From positions 1 to 32,931 of the IMG/VR virus record IMGVR_UViG_3300021364_000094: a DNA stretch of 32,931 bases; one strand, 5' to 3'. Below the pieces are notes generated by a model, which was given only the letters and a program-made list of their open reading frames with translations, was not told where the DNA came from and did no database searches. The number at the start of each line of letters is the position of its first letter. Within the stretch, counting starts at the first letter, position 1. The position numbers and the translations under genes were made by a program. Of the stretch, positions 15,745-24,317 are shown piece after piece. The stretch comes from a virus.

Positions 15745-17190
15745 ATGGCAGCGTTATTAACAGACAGATTTCGCGTAGTTTTAGCGGAAAACTTTAGAAG
15801 TAGAGTGCAACTTGGAGAGAGTGCAAGTCTCTTAAGTGCTTTTACTGCAGGGGGAGGGGATCCTACAGAATTTCCAATTGATTTATGGTTATTTTTTGCC
15901 AGATCAGATTCATGGTCTAGTGGTATACCTGATCCTCTTGATAATCAAGAAGGAAATTTTAACATTTATGACCAAATGTTAGGATTGAAAAAAGTTGAAT
16001 CTTCTAGTATTAGAGGTGTAATTCGTAATCAAACCTGGAGTAGTGGTACTGTTTATGATATCTATAGACATGATTATGGTTCATCATATACAGATGCAAA
16101 TAATGTTTCACGATTAGTTTTAGGAAGAAGATCAGAATCTAAATTATATGAAACTAAGTTTTATGTCGTCACTTCAGAATTTAAAGTATATAAATGTTTA
16201 AGTAATAACAATGGAGCAAATTCTATTGAGGAACCTACATCAACCTCAAGTGCTCCATTTACAACTGCTAGTGATGGATATTTGTGGAAGTATATGTACA
16301 GCGTAAGTGCTTCTGATTTTGAAAAATTTAAAACAGATGATTATATTCCAATCCCACTCCAAAGTCAGTTAGTTCCTGGTAATGAAATTAACCCATCTTC
16401 AAATTTTGGAGGATCTATTTACAATGTAGTTGTCGAGGCAAAAGGACTTGGATATACAATTGACGATCTTTTTACCGTTGAAGGAGATGGTAGTGATGCC
16501 CAAATTCAAGTAAGTTCTGTTGGTGTAAATGGTGAAATTAATGCGGTTAAAGTTATTAACCCCGGACAATCTTACACTTATGGAGAGTTGGTCCCAGTCA
16601 CAGGGCAGAATTCTGGATCTAATGCACAAATACAAGCAATTTTTTCACCAAAAGAGGGGATTGCTAAAGATATTGGATTGGAATTAGGAGCATATAGACT
16701 GGGATTAAATGCAAAATTAAATTCTGCAGACTTTCCATTTGAAAATGATTTTTCTGTAGTTGGATTAATATACAATCCGATTATTAGCGATGATGCAACT
16801 AGTATTGCAATTGGTACATATAGAATGAAACTTCAAGCAGCACTATCACAAGATCCTGCAAATGACTCACTTATATCTTCTGCTGACAATGGTGCTAGTG
16901 GTAAATTAATTGAATACAAAGTAATTGATAGTGTCCCTTATATCTGGTTTACACAAGAAAATATTCTTAATGAAGGTTTAAATTCAGCAAATGAAAAAGT
17001 TTCATTTATTCCCGGTGCTCAAATTACAGTTGGTGGGACTATATCTGGTAATATAAGCAATGATTCTGATGCTATTTCTCAACCCCAAATTACAAGAGGG
17101 TCTGGAGAAATCATCTACATAGATAATAGGGATCCAATTTCCCGAGCAGCGGACCAATCAGAAGATTTTAAAATTATATTAGAGTTCTAA
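15745..17190 (+). CDS. gp8: Baseplate wedge protein gp8
   Basis: gp8 is a wedge protein that forms a dimer linking gp7 and gp10 in the T4 baseplate. The product is 481 residues against 334 in T4. Family features recalled from T4 gp8 are clear: LFFARSDSWSSGIPDP near 49-64, the DGYLWKYMYSV box near 177-187 and the C-terminus GSGEIIYIDNRDPISRAADQ followed by an acidic strand and a final Phe. The extra length is largely a block at about 228-310 made of two GGxGY-like repeats (EAKGLGYTIDDLFTV and VINPGQSYTYGELVPV), inserted before the conserved LNAKLNSADFPF region. It has its own exact late promoter at 15718. The stop is 1 nt from the next start. Confidence 0.93.
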   Translation: MAALLTDRFRVVLAENFRSRVQLGESASLLSAFTAGGGDPTEFPIDLWLFFARSDSWSSGIPDPLDNQEGNFNIYDQMLGLKKVESSSIRGVIRNQTWSSGTVYDIYRHDYGSSYTDANNVSRLVLGRRSESKLYETKFYVVTSEFKVYKCLSNNNGANSIEEPTSTSSAPFTTASDGYLWKYMYSVSASDFEKFKTDDYIPIPLQSQLVPGNEINPSSNFGGSIYNVVVEAKGLGYTIDDLFTVEGDGSDAQIQVSSVGVNGEINAVKVINPGQSYTYGELVPVTGQNSGSNAQIQAIFSPKEGIAKDIGLELGAYRLGLNAKLNSADFPFENDFSVVGLIYNPIISDDATSIAIGTYRMKLQAALSQDPANDSLISSADNGASGKLIEYKVIDSVPYIWFTQENILNEGLNSANEKVSFIPGAQITVGGTISGNISNDSDAISQPQITRGSGEIIYIDNRDPISRAADQSEDFKIILEF

Positions 17191-17191
17191 A

Positions 17192-20100
17192 ATGCCCCAG
17201 TCAACCAATCTCAATACTCCTCCATACTTTGAGGACTTTGACCCAAAGAAAAAGTTTAATAAGGTATTGTTTAAGCCTGGGGTTCCTCTTCAGGCAAGAG
17301 AACTAACTACACTGCAATCTATTTTACAAGATCAAGTTGAAAAACTAGGATCAAGCATCTACAAAGAAGGTGCTATGGTAGTTCCCGGTCAAATTGGATT
17401 TGATCTTTACTATAATTCTGTTTTAATTGAAGATGAGTATTTTGGATTAGCATCTTCACAATTGGTTGATTTTATAGTAGGTAAAACTATAACAGGGCAA
17501 TCTTCTGGGATAAGAGCTAAGGTTGTTAATGCTCTTACTGCAGAGCAGTCTGAGAAAGGATTTACTACATTATTCATTAAGTATATTACTGCAGCAGATG
17601 ATTTTACATCAACTTCATTTGAGGATGATGAAATTTTAATCGCAAATGAGTCTTTCAGTATTGGTGGAACTGTAATTACTGAAAACACAGATTTTGCTAA
17701 ATGCATCACAAGAAATGCTACTTTTAGGGGATCATCTTCTTCTATTACATCTGGAGTCTATTATACAAAAGGTTACTTCGTTTCTGTAGATAGTCAAGAG
17801 ATTATTCTTGACCAGTTTGGCAGTACTCCTTCATATAGGATTGGACTTCAAGTTTTAGAAACTATTGTAAGTTCATCTACAGATGAAAGTTTAAATGACC
17901 CTTCCCAGGGATTTTCTAATTTTGCGGCACCTGGTGCAGATAGATTTAAACTTGAGGCAAAGTTAGTTAAAAAATCATTATCCGATAATACAGTTACTGA
18001 TTTTATTGAATTATTAAGACTTAATAATGGTGAATTAGTTGAATTGGAGAATGGAAATCTCAATCAACTTGATAATCTTCTTGAAAATACTCTTGCACGA
18101 AGAACTTTCGATGAATCTGGAAATTATGAAGTAGAACCATATATTTTTACAAAAGAAGAATGTTTAGATGATGGTGTAAATAACGGTGTTTATCAACCAC
18201 TATCAAGAACTGCAGATGAGAATGTTGCATCTAAAGATTTATTTGAAGTTGCAGTAAGTCCTGGTAAATCATATGTTCTTGGTTATGAATTAACTACAAC
18301 ATCAACTGAATATGTCGATGTTGAAAAAGCAAGAAAATTTAGATCTATTGAAGATTTCATTACAAATACCGATGCAAGAGGATTTGTAATAACACTTGCA
18401 TCTCCACCACCTTATGTAAATTTAAATGCGTCTTTATCTGGGACTAGAATTATAGCATTAAGAGATGCCAGTAATGCTATAATTGGTTATGGAATTCTTC
18501 TTTCAGTTCAAGGTAATGATATAAGATTGACTGCAATTAAATACCTTTCAGAAAAATCAATTAACAATCTTTCTGAAGTTGTAATTGGTGGTACTATTAA
18601 TTATGTAAACAATACAGTTGCTGGCGGAGCAGTAATTTCTGTATCTTCAACTTCAGGTTCAGCAGCACCAAAATTCTTTAAACTGTATCAAGATAATGTA
18701 ATTAAATCTGTAGATGATATATCGTTAACTGATATCAGAGCTTTTGCTTCAGGTACTCTTACTAGTGGTAGTACAACTTTTAATAACGTACCATTCAATA
18801 GTGATACTTTAGGTGATTATGAAATTGTGTTACAAGACACTAGTAATGTAGGTACTGTTACTGTTAATGCTGACCTTCAAAATAGAACACTCACTGTAGA
18901 TGTCGGTAATACTTCAAATACACAGGGAATTGTAGTTTTTGGTCCACAAACTATTGCAAATCCCACTGAGAGATTATTGCAATATAAACCAATGACAATT
19001 GCAAGGTTGACCAACATTGCAAATAAATATGATATTAATGGAGATGTATTAAGTCTTGGTATTACACGAGTATGTAAACTTAGAGGAGTTTACATTGGAA
19101 ACTCTACAGCAACTCCAACAGATACAATTCCAAATATTACGTTAACCTCTAACTTATTGTTGCAGAGGGGAGAAATAATTGAAGGTAGTTCTAGTGGTGC
19201 TAAAGGTAGAGTAGCAGATGTTGATGGGGCACAAGTTTATTTTGTTTATGAAAACGATAATCGATTTATTCCAAACGAAATAATTAAATCTTATCAAACT
19301 CAATTAACGAGTAATGTATCTACAACTGTAAATGGTGCGGAAGATGTAAAGAGCAAATTTAAATTAAATGATGGTCAAACACCAAATACTTTTGAGTTTT
19401 CTTCTATAGAAAAAATAAATACTTCTCTTTTAATTGAACCCAATAGTAGAATTTTTGTAATTTATGATGTTTTCCAAGATACTAACTATGGAAATGGTAC
19501 TTTTACTACTGTAAATTCTTTTTATAACGCAGATTTAGATAAAGTTCCATCTTATAAATTTGAGGATGAAGAAGTTTATTTATCGGATGTAATTGATTTT
19601 AGACTTGATCAATCCGACGTTGTTACTGGAGATGGAACTGCACAAAGTCCCTTTTTAATTCAGGATACTGAAATAGAAACAAATACTGATTTATTTAATT
19701 ATGGTAATAACAATTATGAAGTTTTACCAAATAATCAAGTTATTCCTGAAGGATATGCTCAAAGTGATACTATTGAATACTATCTTCCGACAAAAAATAC
19801 TTTATATTTAAACAAGGATGGAAATTTTACTATTAAATCTTTTGAAGATTCTGTGAACAATTCTTCCAATAACGTTTATGAAGAAAAAAATTCAATGCCT
19901 CTCATTGACATTGAGATCCCTGCATATACTAGAGATTTAAATAAAGTTACTTTTTCTAGATATAGAAATAACAGATATACCATGAAAGATATTGGTGAAA
20001 TTGAATCTAGAATTGAAAATGTTGAATATTATACTCAGTTATCATTATTAGAATCTGATACTAGCAATTTATTCATTCCAGACTCTAATGGAAATAATAG

Positions 20101-23100
20101 ACTTAAGAATGGATTTATTGTAGATAATTTCACTTCACATGATGTTGGAGAACCTCGTCATCCTAATTACTTATGTTCTATGGATTTTGGTCAGGGCGAG
20201 TTAAGACCTCAACACAATACAACTAACATTTCTCTTAAATATAAAGATGGAGTAGAACCATCTAATTATTTAAAAGACAATCTTATTTTATTAAATTACA
20301 CTGATTTCCCTATAATTGAGCAAACATTTGCTTCTGGTGCAGAAAATGTAAACCCATTTGCAGTTATTTCTTGGATTGGCGATATTGTTTGTACTCCAGC
20401 AACAGATGACTGGATTGATGAAATAAGACTTCCAGAAACTACTACAAATGTTGAAGGTAACTTTTTAGCAGAAGCATTGGCAGAAGGTGTTACTGATTTT
20501 AGAATTGGTGGTTTTGGTCGCACTCAATGGAATGCATGGCAAACAGATTGGACAACCAGAAGAAGAAGTTCATCTTCAAGAATTGAAACAAGGTCTACAC
20601 CACCATTTGCAAGAAGAGTTACAACATCTCGTACTACGACTACTTCACAACAATCAAGAACTGGTATTAGACCGAATGTTACTCCAAGGACTGATAGAAG
20701 AATTCTTGGCGACAGAGTTGTTGATACTACATATTCAAGGTGGAAACGTTCAAGAAATATAAGGTTTAAATCTAGAAGATTAAAACCTTTCGTTGAGTTA
20801 TATCCATTCTTTGATGGTAGAGATATATCTACATATACGACGCCAAAACTTATTGAAATTGAAATGTTAAATGGTCAATTTGAAGTTGGTGAAGATATTA
20901 TTCTAGTTTCAGAAAGTTCTCCAGGAAGATTTTTTAGAGCAACTTTAGATTCTCCTACTGGTGGTACAGATGAAATTACTTTTAATAAAAATCCATACAC
21001 TAAAGAATTAACTTCAAGTAATTATACACAAAATTCAAATCTTTTAAACTTTAATGTAGTCAAAACAACAATAATTGGCAACAATCAGGGTGGATATTTA
21101 CTTAAAGATGATATCATAAGAGGTGAAAATAGTGGTGCAAGAGCAAGAATTACAAATAAAAGATTTATTACTAATGAAAGTGGTGATTTAATAGCAGCAT
21201 TTTTCATTCCTGAACCCAGCGTTGAAGGAAATCCAAGATGGAAAGTTGGTGAATCAGTAGTTAGATTTACTGATTCACCAACCAATAGTCTTATTCCTGG
21301 AGATGTGGATAGTGCTGGTGAAGGTAACTTTACAGCAAGTGGAACAATTTTATCAAAACAATCTGATGTTCTATTAGTTAGAAATGCTCAAGTTAGAAGA
21401 GATGATGTTTCTGAAACAAGAATCATTAGAAGTTCTAGCAGCAGTACTAGAACAGGTGCATGGGTCGATCCTCTTGCACAATCGTTCTTAGTTCCTGAAA
21501 ATGATGGAATGTTTGTTACAAAAATTGATACATATTTCCAACAAAAAGATACATCGGGTCTTCCTGTGACATTGGAAATTAGAACCATGGTTAATGGTTA
21601 TCCATCTCCAACTGTTATCGGAAAAGCAACTTTAACTCCAGACAATGTAAATGTTTCTGATGATGCTTCAGCAGTAACTACATTTACCCTTGATGCTCCA
21701 GTATATGTTGAAGGACTTAGAGAATATTGTTTTGCAATATTAACATCTTCAGTTGAATATAAAATGTGGATTTCTACAATGGGACAAGACGACTTGAATG
21801 GAAATCGTATTACTGGTCAACCTTATGCTGGTGTTTTATTTAAATCTCAAAATGCTTCTACCTGGACTGCAAACCAGTTAGATGATCTTAAGTTTAAGAT
21901 ATATCGTGCAGAATTTGATATTTCAGAAACACCAGAAATTGAATTTGAAAATGATGCAAGTTTAGAATCTACAACTAAACGATTACCAATTGATCCTATT
22001 GAATTGTTATTAAACACTCAAAGTGTTCCATATTCAGTTTCAAATCCAAAATCAACCACGGGATATATTAAGATAAATCATCCAAACCATGGTATGCATG
22101 ATCCTGCATCCTTTGTTGCGATTGATGGAGTTAAATCTGGAGTAGGAACTACTTTAGCAGCAGATTGGAACGGTACTATTGGAACAGCAATTCCATTGAC
22201 GGGTGGAAATACTGTAGAAGCTTTATTTAAAAATACAACTCCGATTAATGGAGTTGCACCAAGTTCTACTAATTTAGCATTCATTAGAATTAGAGATGCT
22301 GTATATTCATATGATGCATCTCAAGCGAATAATACTCTTAATGGAACATTTACAATTACATTGACGGCATTAGTCTCAGGTTCAATTCCATCAAATGGTT
22401 ATAATGGGGGTGATAATATATCAGTAGAATATTATATCGTGAATGGTGTACCTTTAACTGAAATTAATAAAACTCATACTAATCTTAGATGGATAACACT
22501 CGATTCTTATCAAATTTTTATTGATAAAATAAGAAATACTACAAGTAATATTTCTTTTGGTGGTACTAAGGTAACTGCTACAACAAACACCTTATTTACA
22601 AATGTATTACCTCAAGTTACATATCAAGAACTTAGTGGAACTTTTGTAACTGCAGAAATGAGGACTACTTCTGGAACCTCATTATCAAATTCTAGTTTTT
22701 CGGATCCAAGTAACTCTAACATTCCACCTGAGAGATCTTACATCAAGGAACCTAGTTTTTCTCCTGTAAATTTAAATGACAACAACTATTATGATACTAC
22801 AAAATTAATAGCATCAAATGCAAACTCTATTGGTTTAATGCAGAATCAATCTTCAGTTGGTTTGAAACTTAAACTTTCAAGTAATAGTACAAAATTATCT
22901 CCAGTTATTGATGCTGAAAGAGTTAGTTTAATTGTTACCTCAAATAGAATTTCTAATATTAATGGTAATTATAAAAAAGAATATTTTGGAGATAATCCTG
23001 GAGAGACTTTTACTAATATTGAATTAAATGCAATCACTGATTACAATAATGCCAACTATGTTACAAAATTAGTAAATTTACAAAATCCAGCAACTGCTTT

Positions 23101-23407
23101 AAGAATTGAATTAGCTGCATATAATCCTGCAAATATTGCAGATATTGATGTTTTAATTAAAGTATTGAGCGGTGAAGAATCTGATCCAAATCAAATTAAT
23201 TGGATTAATTTGGACGATGCTGCTTTTTCAAATTCTAACAAAAGAGGAACTGAAAATTTTGCAGATCAAAGATGGAATTTTGATATAACTGATCTTACCC
23301 CTAACGGTAAGGCATTTACTTCATTCCAGGTTAAAATTAGAATGCGCTCCTCTAACCAATCCTACCCACCATTAGTTAAAGATTTGAGATGCATAGCTCT
23401 AGCCTAA
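17192..23407 (+). CDS. DUF4815-type large baseplate/fiber-base protein, 2071 residues
   Basis: The N-terminus (TPPYFEDFDPKKKFNKVLFK, then PGVPLQARELTTLQSILQDQ) is the signature of DUF4815 phage structural proteins. Residues about 1120-1185 form an unusual Arg/Ser/Thr-rich segment (WTTRRRSSSSRIETRS, then TTSRTTTTSQQSR). It is followed by RSRNIRFKSRRLKPFVELYP and FFDGRDIS, a widespread virion-protein motif. Residues about 1425-1531 (DPLAQSFLVPENDGMFVTKI ... YFQ ... TLEIRTMVNGYPSP ... VYVEGLREYCFAIL ... MWISTMGQ) form another domain common in large phage structural proteins. The C-terminal 500 residues are beta-rich. In T4 this locus holds genes 9 to 12, so the protein probably serves as the outer wedge or fiber attachment part. 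The product's exact role is unknown. Confidence 0.85.
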   Translation: MPQSTNLNTPPYFEDFDPKKKFNKVLFKPGVPLQARELTTLQSILQDQVEKLGSSIYKEGAMVVPGQIGFDLYYNSVLIEDEYFGLASSQLVDFIVGKTITGQSSGIRAKVVNALTAEQSEKGFTTLFIKYITAADDFTSTSFEDDEILIANESFSIGGTVITENTDFAKCITRNATFRGSSSSITSGVYYTKGYFVSVDSQEIILDQFGSTPSYRIGLQVLETIVSSSTDESLNDPSQGFSNFAAPGADRFKLEAKLVKKSLSDNTVTDFIELLRLNNGELVELENGNLNQLDNLLENTLARRTFDESGNYEVEPYIFTKEECLDDGVNNGVYQPLSRTADENVASKDLFEVAVSPGKSYVLGYELTTTSTEYVDVEKARKFRSIEDFITNTDARGFVITLASPPPYVNLNASLSGTRIIALRDASNAIIGYGILLSVQGNDIRLTAIKYLSEKSINNLSEVVIGGTINYVNNTVAGGAVISVSSTSGSAAPKFFKLYQDNVIKSVDDISLTDIRAFASGTLTSGSTTFNNVPFNSDTLGDYEIVLQDTSNVGTVTVNADLQNRTLTVDVGNTSNTQGIVVFGPQTIANPTERLLQYKPMTIARLTNIANKYDINGDVLSLGITRVCKLRGVYIGNSTATPTDTIPNITLTSNLLLQRGEIIEGSSSGAKGRVADVDGAQVYFVYENDNRFIPNEIIKSYQTQLTSNVSTTVNGAEDVKSKFKLNDGQTPNTFEFSSIEKINTSLLIEPNSRIFVIYDVFQDTNYGNGTFTTVNSFYNADLDKVPSYKFEDEEVYLSDVIDFRLDQSDVVTGDGTAQSPFLIQDTEIETNTDLFNYGNNNYEVLPNNQVIPEGYAQSDTIEYYLPTKNTLYLNKDGNFTIKSFEDSVNNSSNNVYEEKNSMPLIDIEIPAYTRDLNKVTFSRYRNNRYTMKDIGEIESRIENVEYYTQLSLLESDTSNLFIPDSNGNNRLKNGFIVDNFTSHDVGEPRHPNYLCSMDFGQGELRPQHNTTNISLKYKDGVEPSNYLKDNLILLNYTDFPIIEQTFASGAENVNPFAVISWIGDIVCTPATDDWIDEIRLPETTTNVEGNFLAEALAEGVTDFRIGGFGRTQWNAWQTDWTTRRRSSSSRIETRSTPPFARRVTTSRTTTTSQQSRTGIRPNVTPRTDRRILGDRVVDTTYSRWKRSRNIRFKSRRLKPFVELYPFFDGRDISTYTTPKLIEIEMLNGQFEVGEDIILVSESSPGRFFRATLDSPTGGTDEITFNKNPYTKELTSSNYTQNSNLLNFNVVKTTIIGNNQGGYLLKDDIIRGENSGARARITNKRFITNESGDLIAAFFIPEPSVEGNPRWKVGESVVRFTDSPTNSLIPGDVDSAGEGNFTASGTILSKQSDVLLVRNAQVRRDDVSETRIIRSSSSSTRTGAWVDPLAQSFLVPENDGMFVTKIDTYFQQKDTSGLPVTLEIRTMVNGYPSPTVIGKATLTPDNVNVSDDASAVTTFTLDAPVYVEGLREYCFAILTSSVEYKMWISTMGQDDLNGNRITGQPYAGVLFKSQNASTWTANQLDDLKFKIYRAEFDISETPEIEFENDASLESTTKRLPIDPIELLLNTQSVPYSVSNPKSTTGYIKINHPNHGMHDPASFVAIDGVKSGVGTTLAADWNGTIGTAIPLTGGNTVEALFKNTTPINGVAPSSTNLAFIRIRDAVYSYDASQANNTLNGTFTITLTALVSGSIPSNGYNGGDNISVEYYIVNGVPLTEINKTHTNLRWITLDSYQIFIDKIRNTTSNISFGGTKVTATTNTLFTNVLPQVTYQELSGTFVTAEMRTTSGTSLSNSSFSDPSNSNIPPERSYIKEPSFSPVNLNDNNYYDTTKLIASNANSIGLMQNQSSVGLKLKLSSNSTKLSPVIDAERVSLIVTSNRISNINGNYKKEYFGDNPGETFTNIELNAITDYNNANYVTKLVNLQNPATALRIELAAYNPANIADIDVLIKVLSGEESDPNQINWINLDDAAFSNSNKRGTENFADQRWNFDITDLTPNGKAFTSFQVKIRMRSSNQSYPPLVKDLRCIALA

Positions 23408-23616
23408 TTTCAGTTGAGGGTCATAGTAATTTTAAACGTGACTCTCGCACTAATGCTATAATAAATACAAATTCTAGTGATTATGAAAAATATATTTCTG
23501 AACGAGAAAATAAAAAAAAATTAGAAGAAACAGTAAAAAACACTGTTAAAGAATTGTCTGAGTTGAAATCTGAGATTGGAGAAATTAAAGAAATGTTATT
23601 AAAAATAATTTCCTAA
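23389..23616 (+). CDS. Small coiled-coil structural protein
   Basis: The product is 75 residues. Residues about 9-33 (VEGHSNFKRDSRTNAIINTN then SSDYEKY) resemble a motif found in short virion proteins of large myophages, with the pattern 'GH.N..RD..T.AI.N.N...Y'. The remainder is one long Lys/Glu-rich helix with hydrophobic spacing fit for a coiled coil (ETVKNTVKELSELKSEIGEI, ending in KIIS). The only upstream ATG is at 23389, inside the end of the previous gene in another frame, giving a 19-nt overlap. The VEGHSN core begins nine residues in. Overlap with a baseplate gene and the coiled coil suggest a small structural or trimerising protein. Confidence 0.78.
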   Translation: MHSSSLISVEGHSNFKRDSRTNAIINTNSSDYEKYISERENKKKLEETVKNTVKELSELKSEIGEIKEMLLKIIS

Positions 23617-23619
23617 ATA
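23613..23619 (+). promoter_or_regulatory. Late promoter-like motif CTAAATA
   Basis: CTAAATA overlaps the stop codon of the coiled-coil gene and lies 21 nt before the next ATG. It is a variant of the late -10 element and recurs in the same position in the following gene gaps. Confidence 0.55.
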
Positions 23620-23640
23620 ATTATAAGGAAGGAAAGAGTC

Positions 23641-23991
23641 ATGTCAGCGATACCAATCAATCTTACAATAAACAAAAATACTGACTTCAAGGTTTCTATT
23701 AATATAAGGCAATCAGATAATAATTATCTGGATTTAACTTCTTATTCAGTTGAAGCCAAAATGGCAAGAAACTATACTACAACCAATAAAATTAATTTAA
23801 ATGCTCAAAAAGTTGATCCCTCCACTGGATTAATAGAATTGTCTTTACCAGATGTAAGTTCTGGTTTAATTGTCGGTACGGATAGTTTGAAAATTGGTAG
23901 ATATGTTTATGATGTAATTTTAACGGACTCTTTACTATCTAAAGAAAAAGTTATTACTGGAGTTATTGAAGTTCAACCTTCTATTACATAG
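23641..23991 (+). CDS. Small beta-sandwich structural protein
   Basis: The product is 116 residues. Alternating strands suggest an Ig-like sandwich: PINLTINKNTDFKVSINIRQ, then DLTSYSVEAKMARNY, GLIELSLPDVSSGLI and GRYVYDVILTDS, ending GVIEVQPSIT. The layout resembles the N-terminal domain of phage baseplate upper proteins (BppU-like). That domain describes an intended property plus a chosen range, with 'L.G..V...' and 'G.Y.YDV' strands. This is pattern-level only. A strong Shine-Dalgarno AAGGAAGG precedes the ATG and a late-type motif sits 21 nt upstream. Its place between the DUF4815 protein and the fibers suggests an adaptor in the baseplate. Confidence 0.78.
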   Translation: MSAIPINLTINKNTDFKVSINIRQSDNNYLDLTSYSVEAKMARNYTTTNKINLNAQKVDPSTGLIELSLPDVSSGLIVGTDSLKIGRYVYDVILTDSLLSKEKVITGVIEVQPSIT

Positions 23992-23993
23992 AA

Positions 23994-24275
23994 ATGTCAA
24001 AATATAACGTAAGGTTAAACGCAGGCAATAATAAAATTATTCAGGCAATAAAGAAAAGTCCTGTCAATGTTGATGTATCTACTTCTCAAGAGGTAGATAC
24101 TATTGGAGAATTAGATGATGTTGATCTTACTGATAGGCAAGATGGTTATCTCTTAATGTGGAATCAATCTAGAGCTATACATGAATATGTTCCACCATTT
24201 GAAGTTGTCGATAGATCAGACAGTGATGATCCAGTTCTTCCTGGAGACAATGCCATTGATTATGGTACATTTTAA
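23994..24275 (+). CDS. Small structural protein ending in a DYGTF tail
   Basis: The product is 93 residues and follows the previous gene by 2 nt. The first 25 residues are basic and strand-like (MSKYNVRLNAGNNKIIQAIK). They are followed by an acidic middle (EVDTIGELDDVDLTDRQDGY, then LLMWNQSRAIHEYVPPF). 'L.DV.....DGYLLMWN....YVP' is typical of marine-phage structural proteins in which a short link region precedes a beta strand. The last residues NAIDYGTF resemble the DAGTY ends of two other proteins in this cluster. Function is unknown; an adaptor or fiber-base part fits the location. Confidence 0.75.
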   Translation: MSKYNVRLNAGNNKIIQAIKKSPVNVDVSTSQEVDTIGELDDVDLTDRQDGYLLMWNQSRAIHEYVPPFEVVDRSDSDDPVLPGDNAIDYGTF

Positions 24276-24278
24276 CTC

Positions 24279-24285
24279 CTAAATA
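24279..24285 (+). promoter_or_regulatory. Late promoter-like motif CTAAATA
   Basis: CTAAATA lies 3 nt after the stop of the 93-residue gene and 32 nt before the 561-residue fiber gene. It is identical to the motifs at 23613 and 26248. The start codon is directly preceded by AATTAATCTC, with no clear Shine-Dalgarno. Confidence 0.55.
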
Positions 24286-24317
24286 AAATATAAGGTAAAA
24301 GTAAATTAATTAATCTC

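Noticed and set aside
20487-20762. A 91-codon + frame with many Leu, Gln and His residues.
   Set aside because: It is the shifted reading of the Arg/Ser/Thr-rich strip in the DUF4815 gene; composition comes from the low-complexity DNA.
23457-23462. TATAAT, a perfect -10 box, also reading into AATAAATA.
   Set aside because: It lies inside the 75-residue coding sequence and has no -35 box 16-18 nt upstream; chance is likely in AT-rich DNA.
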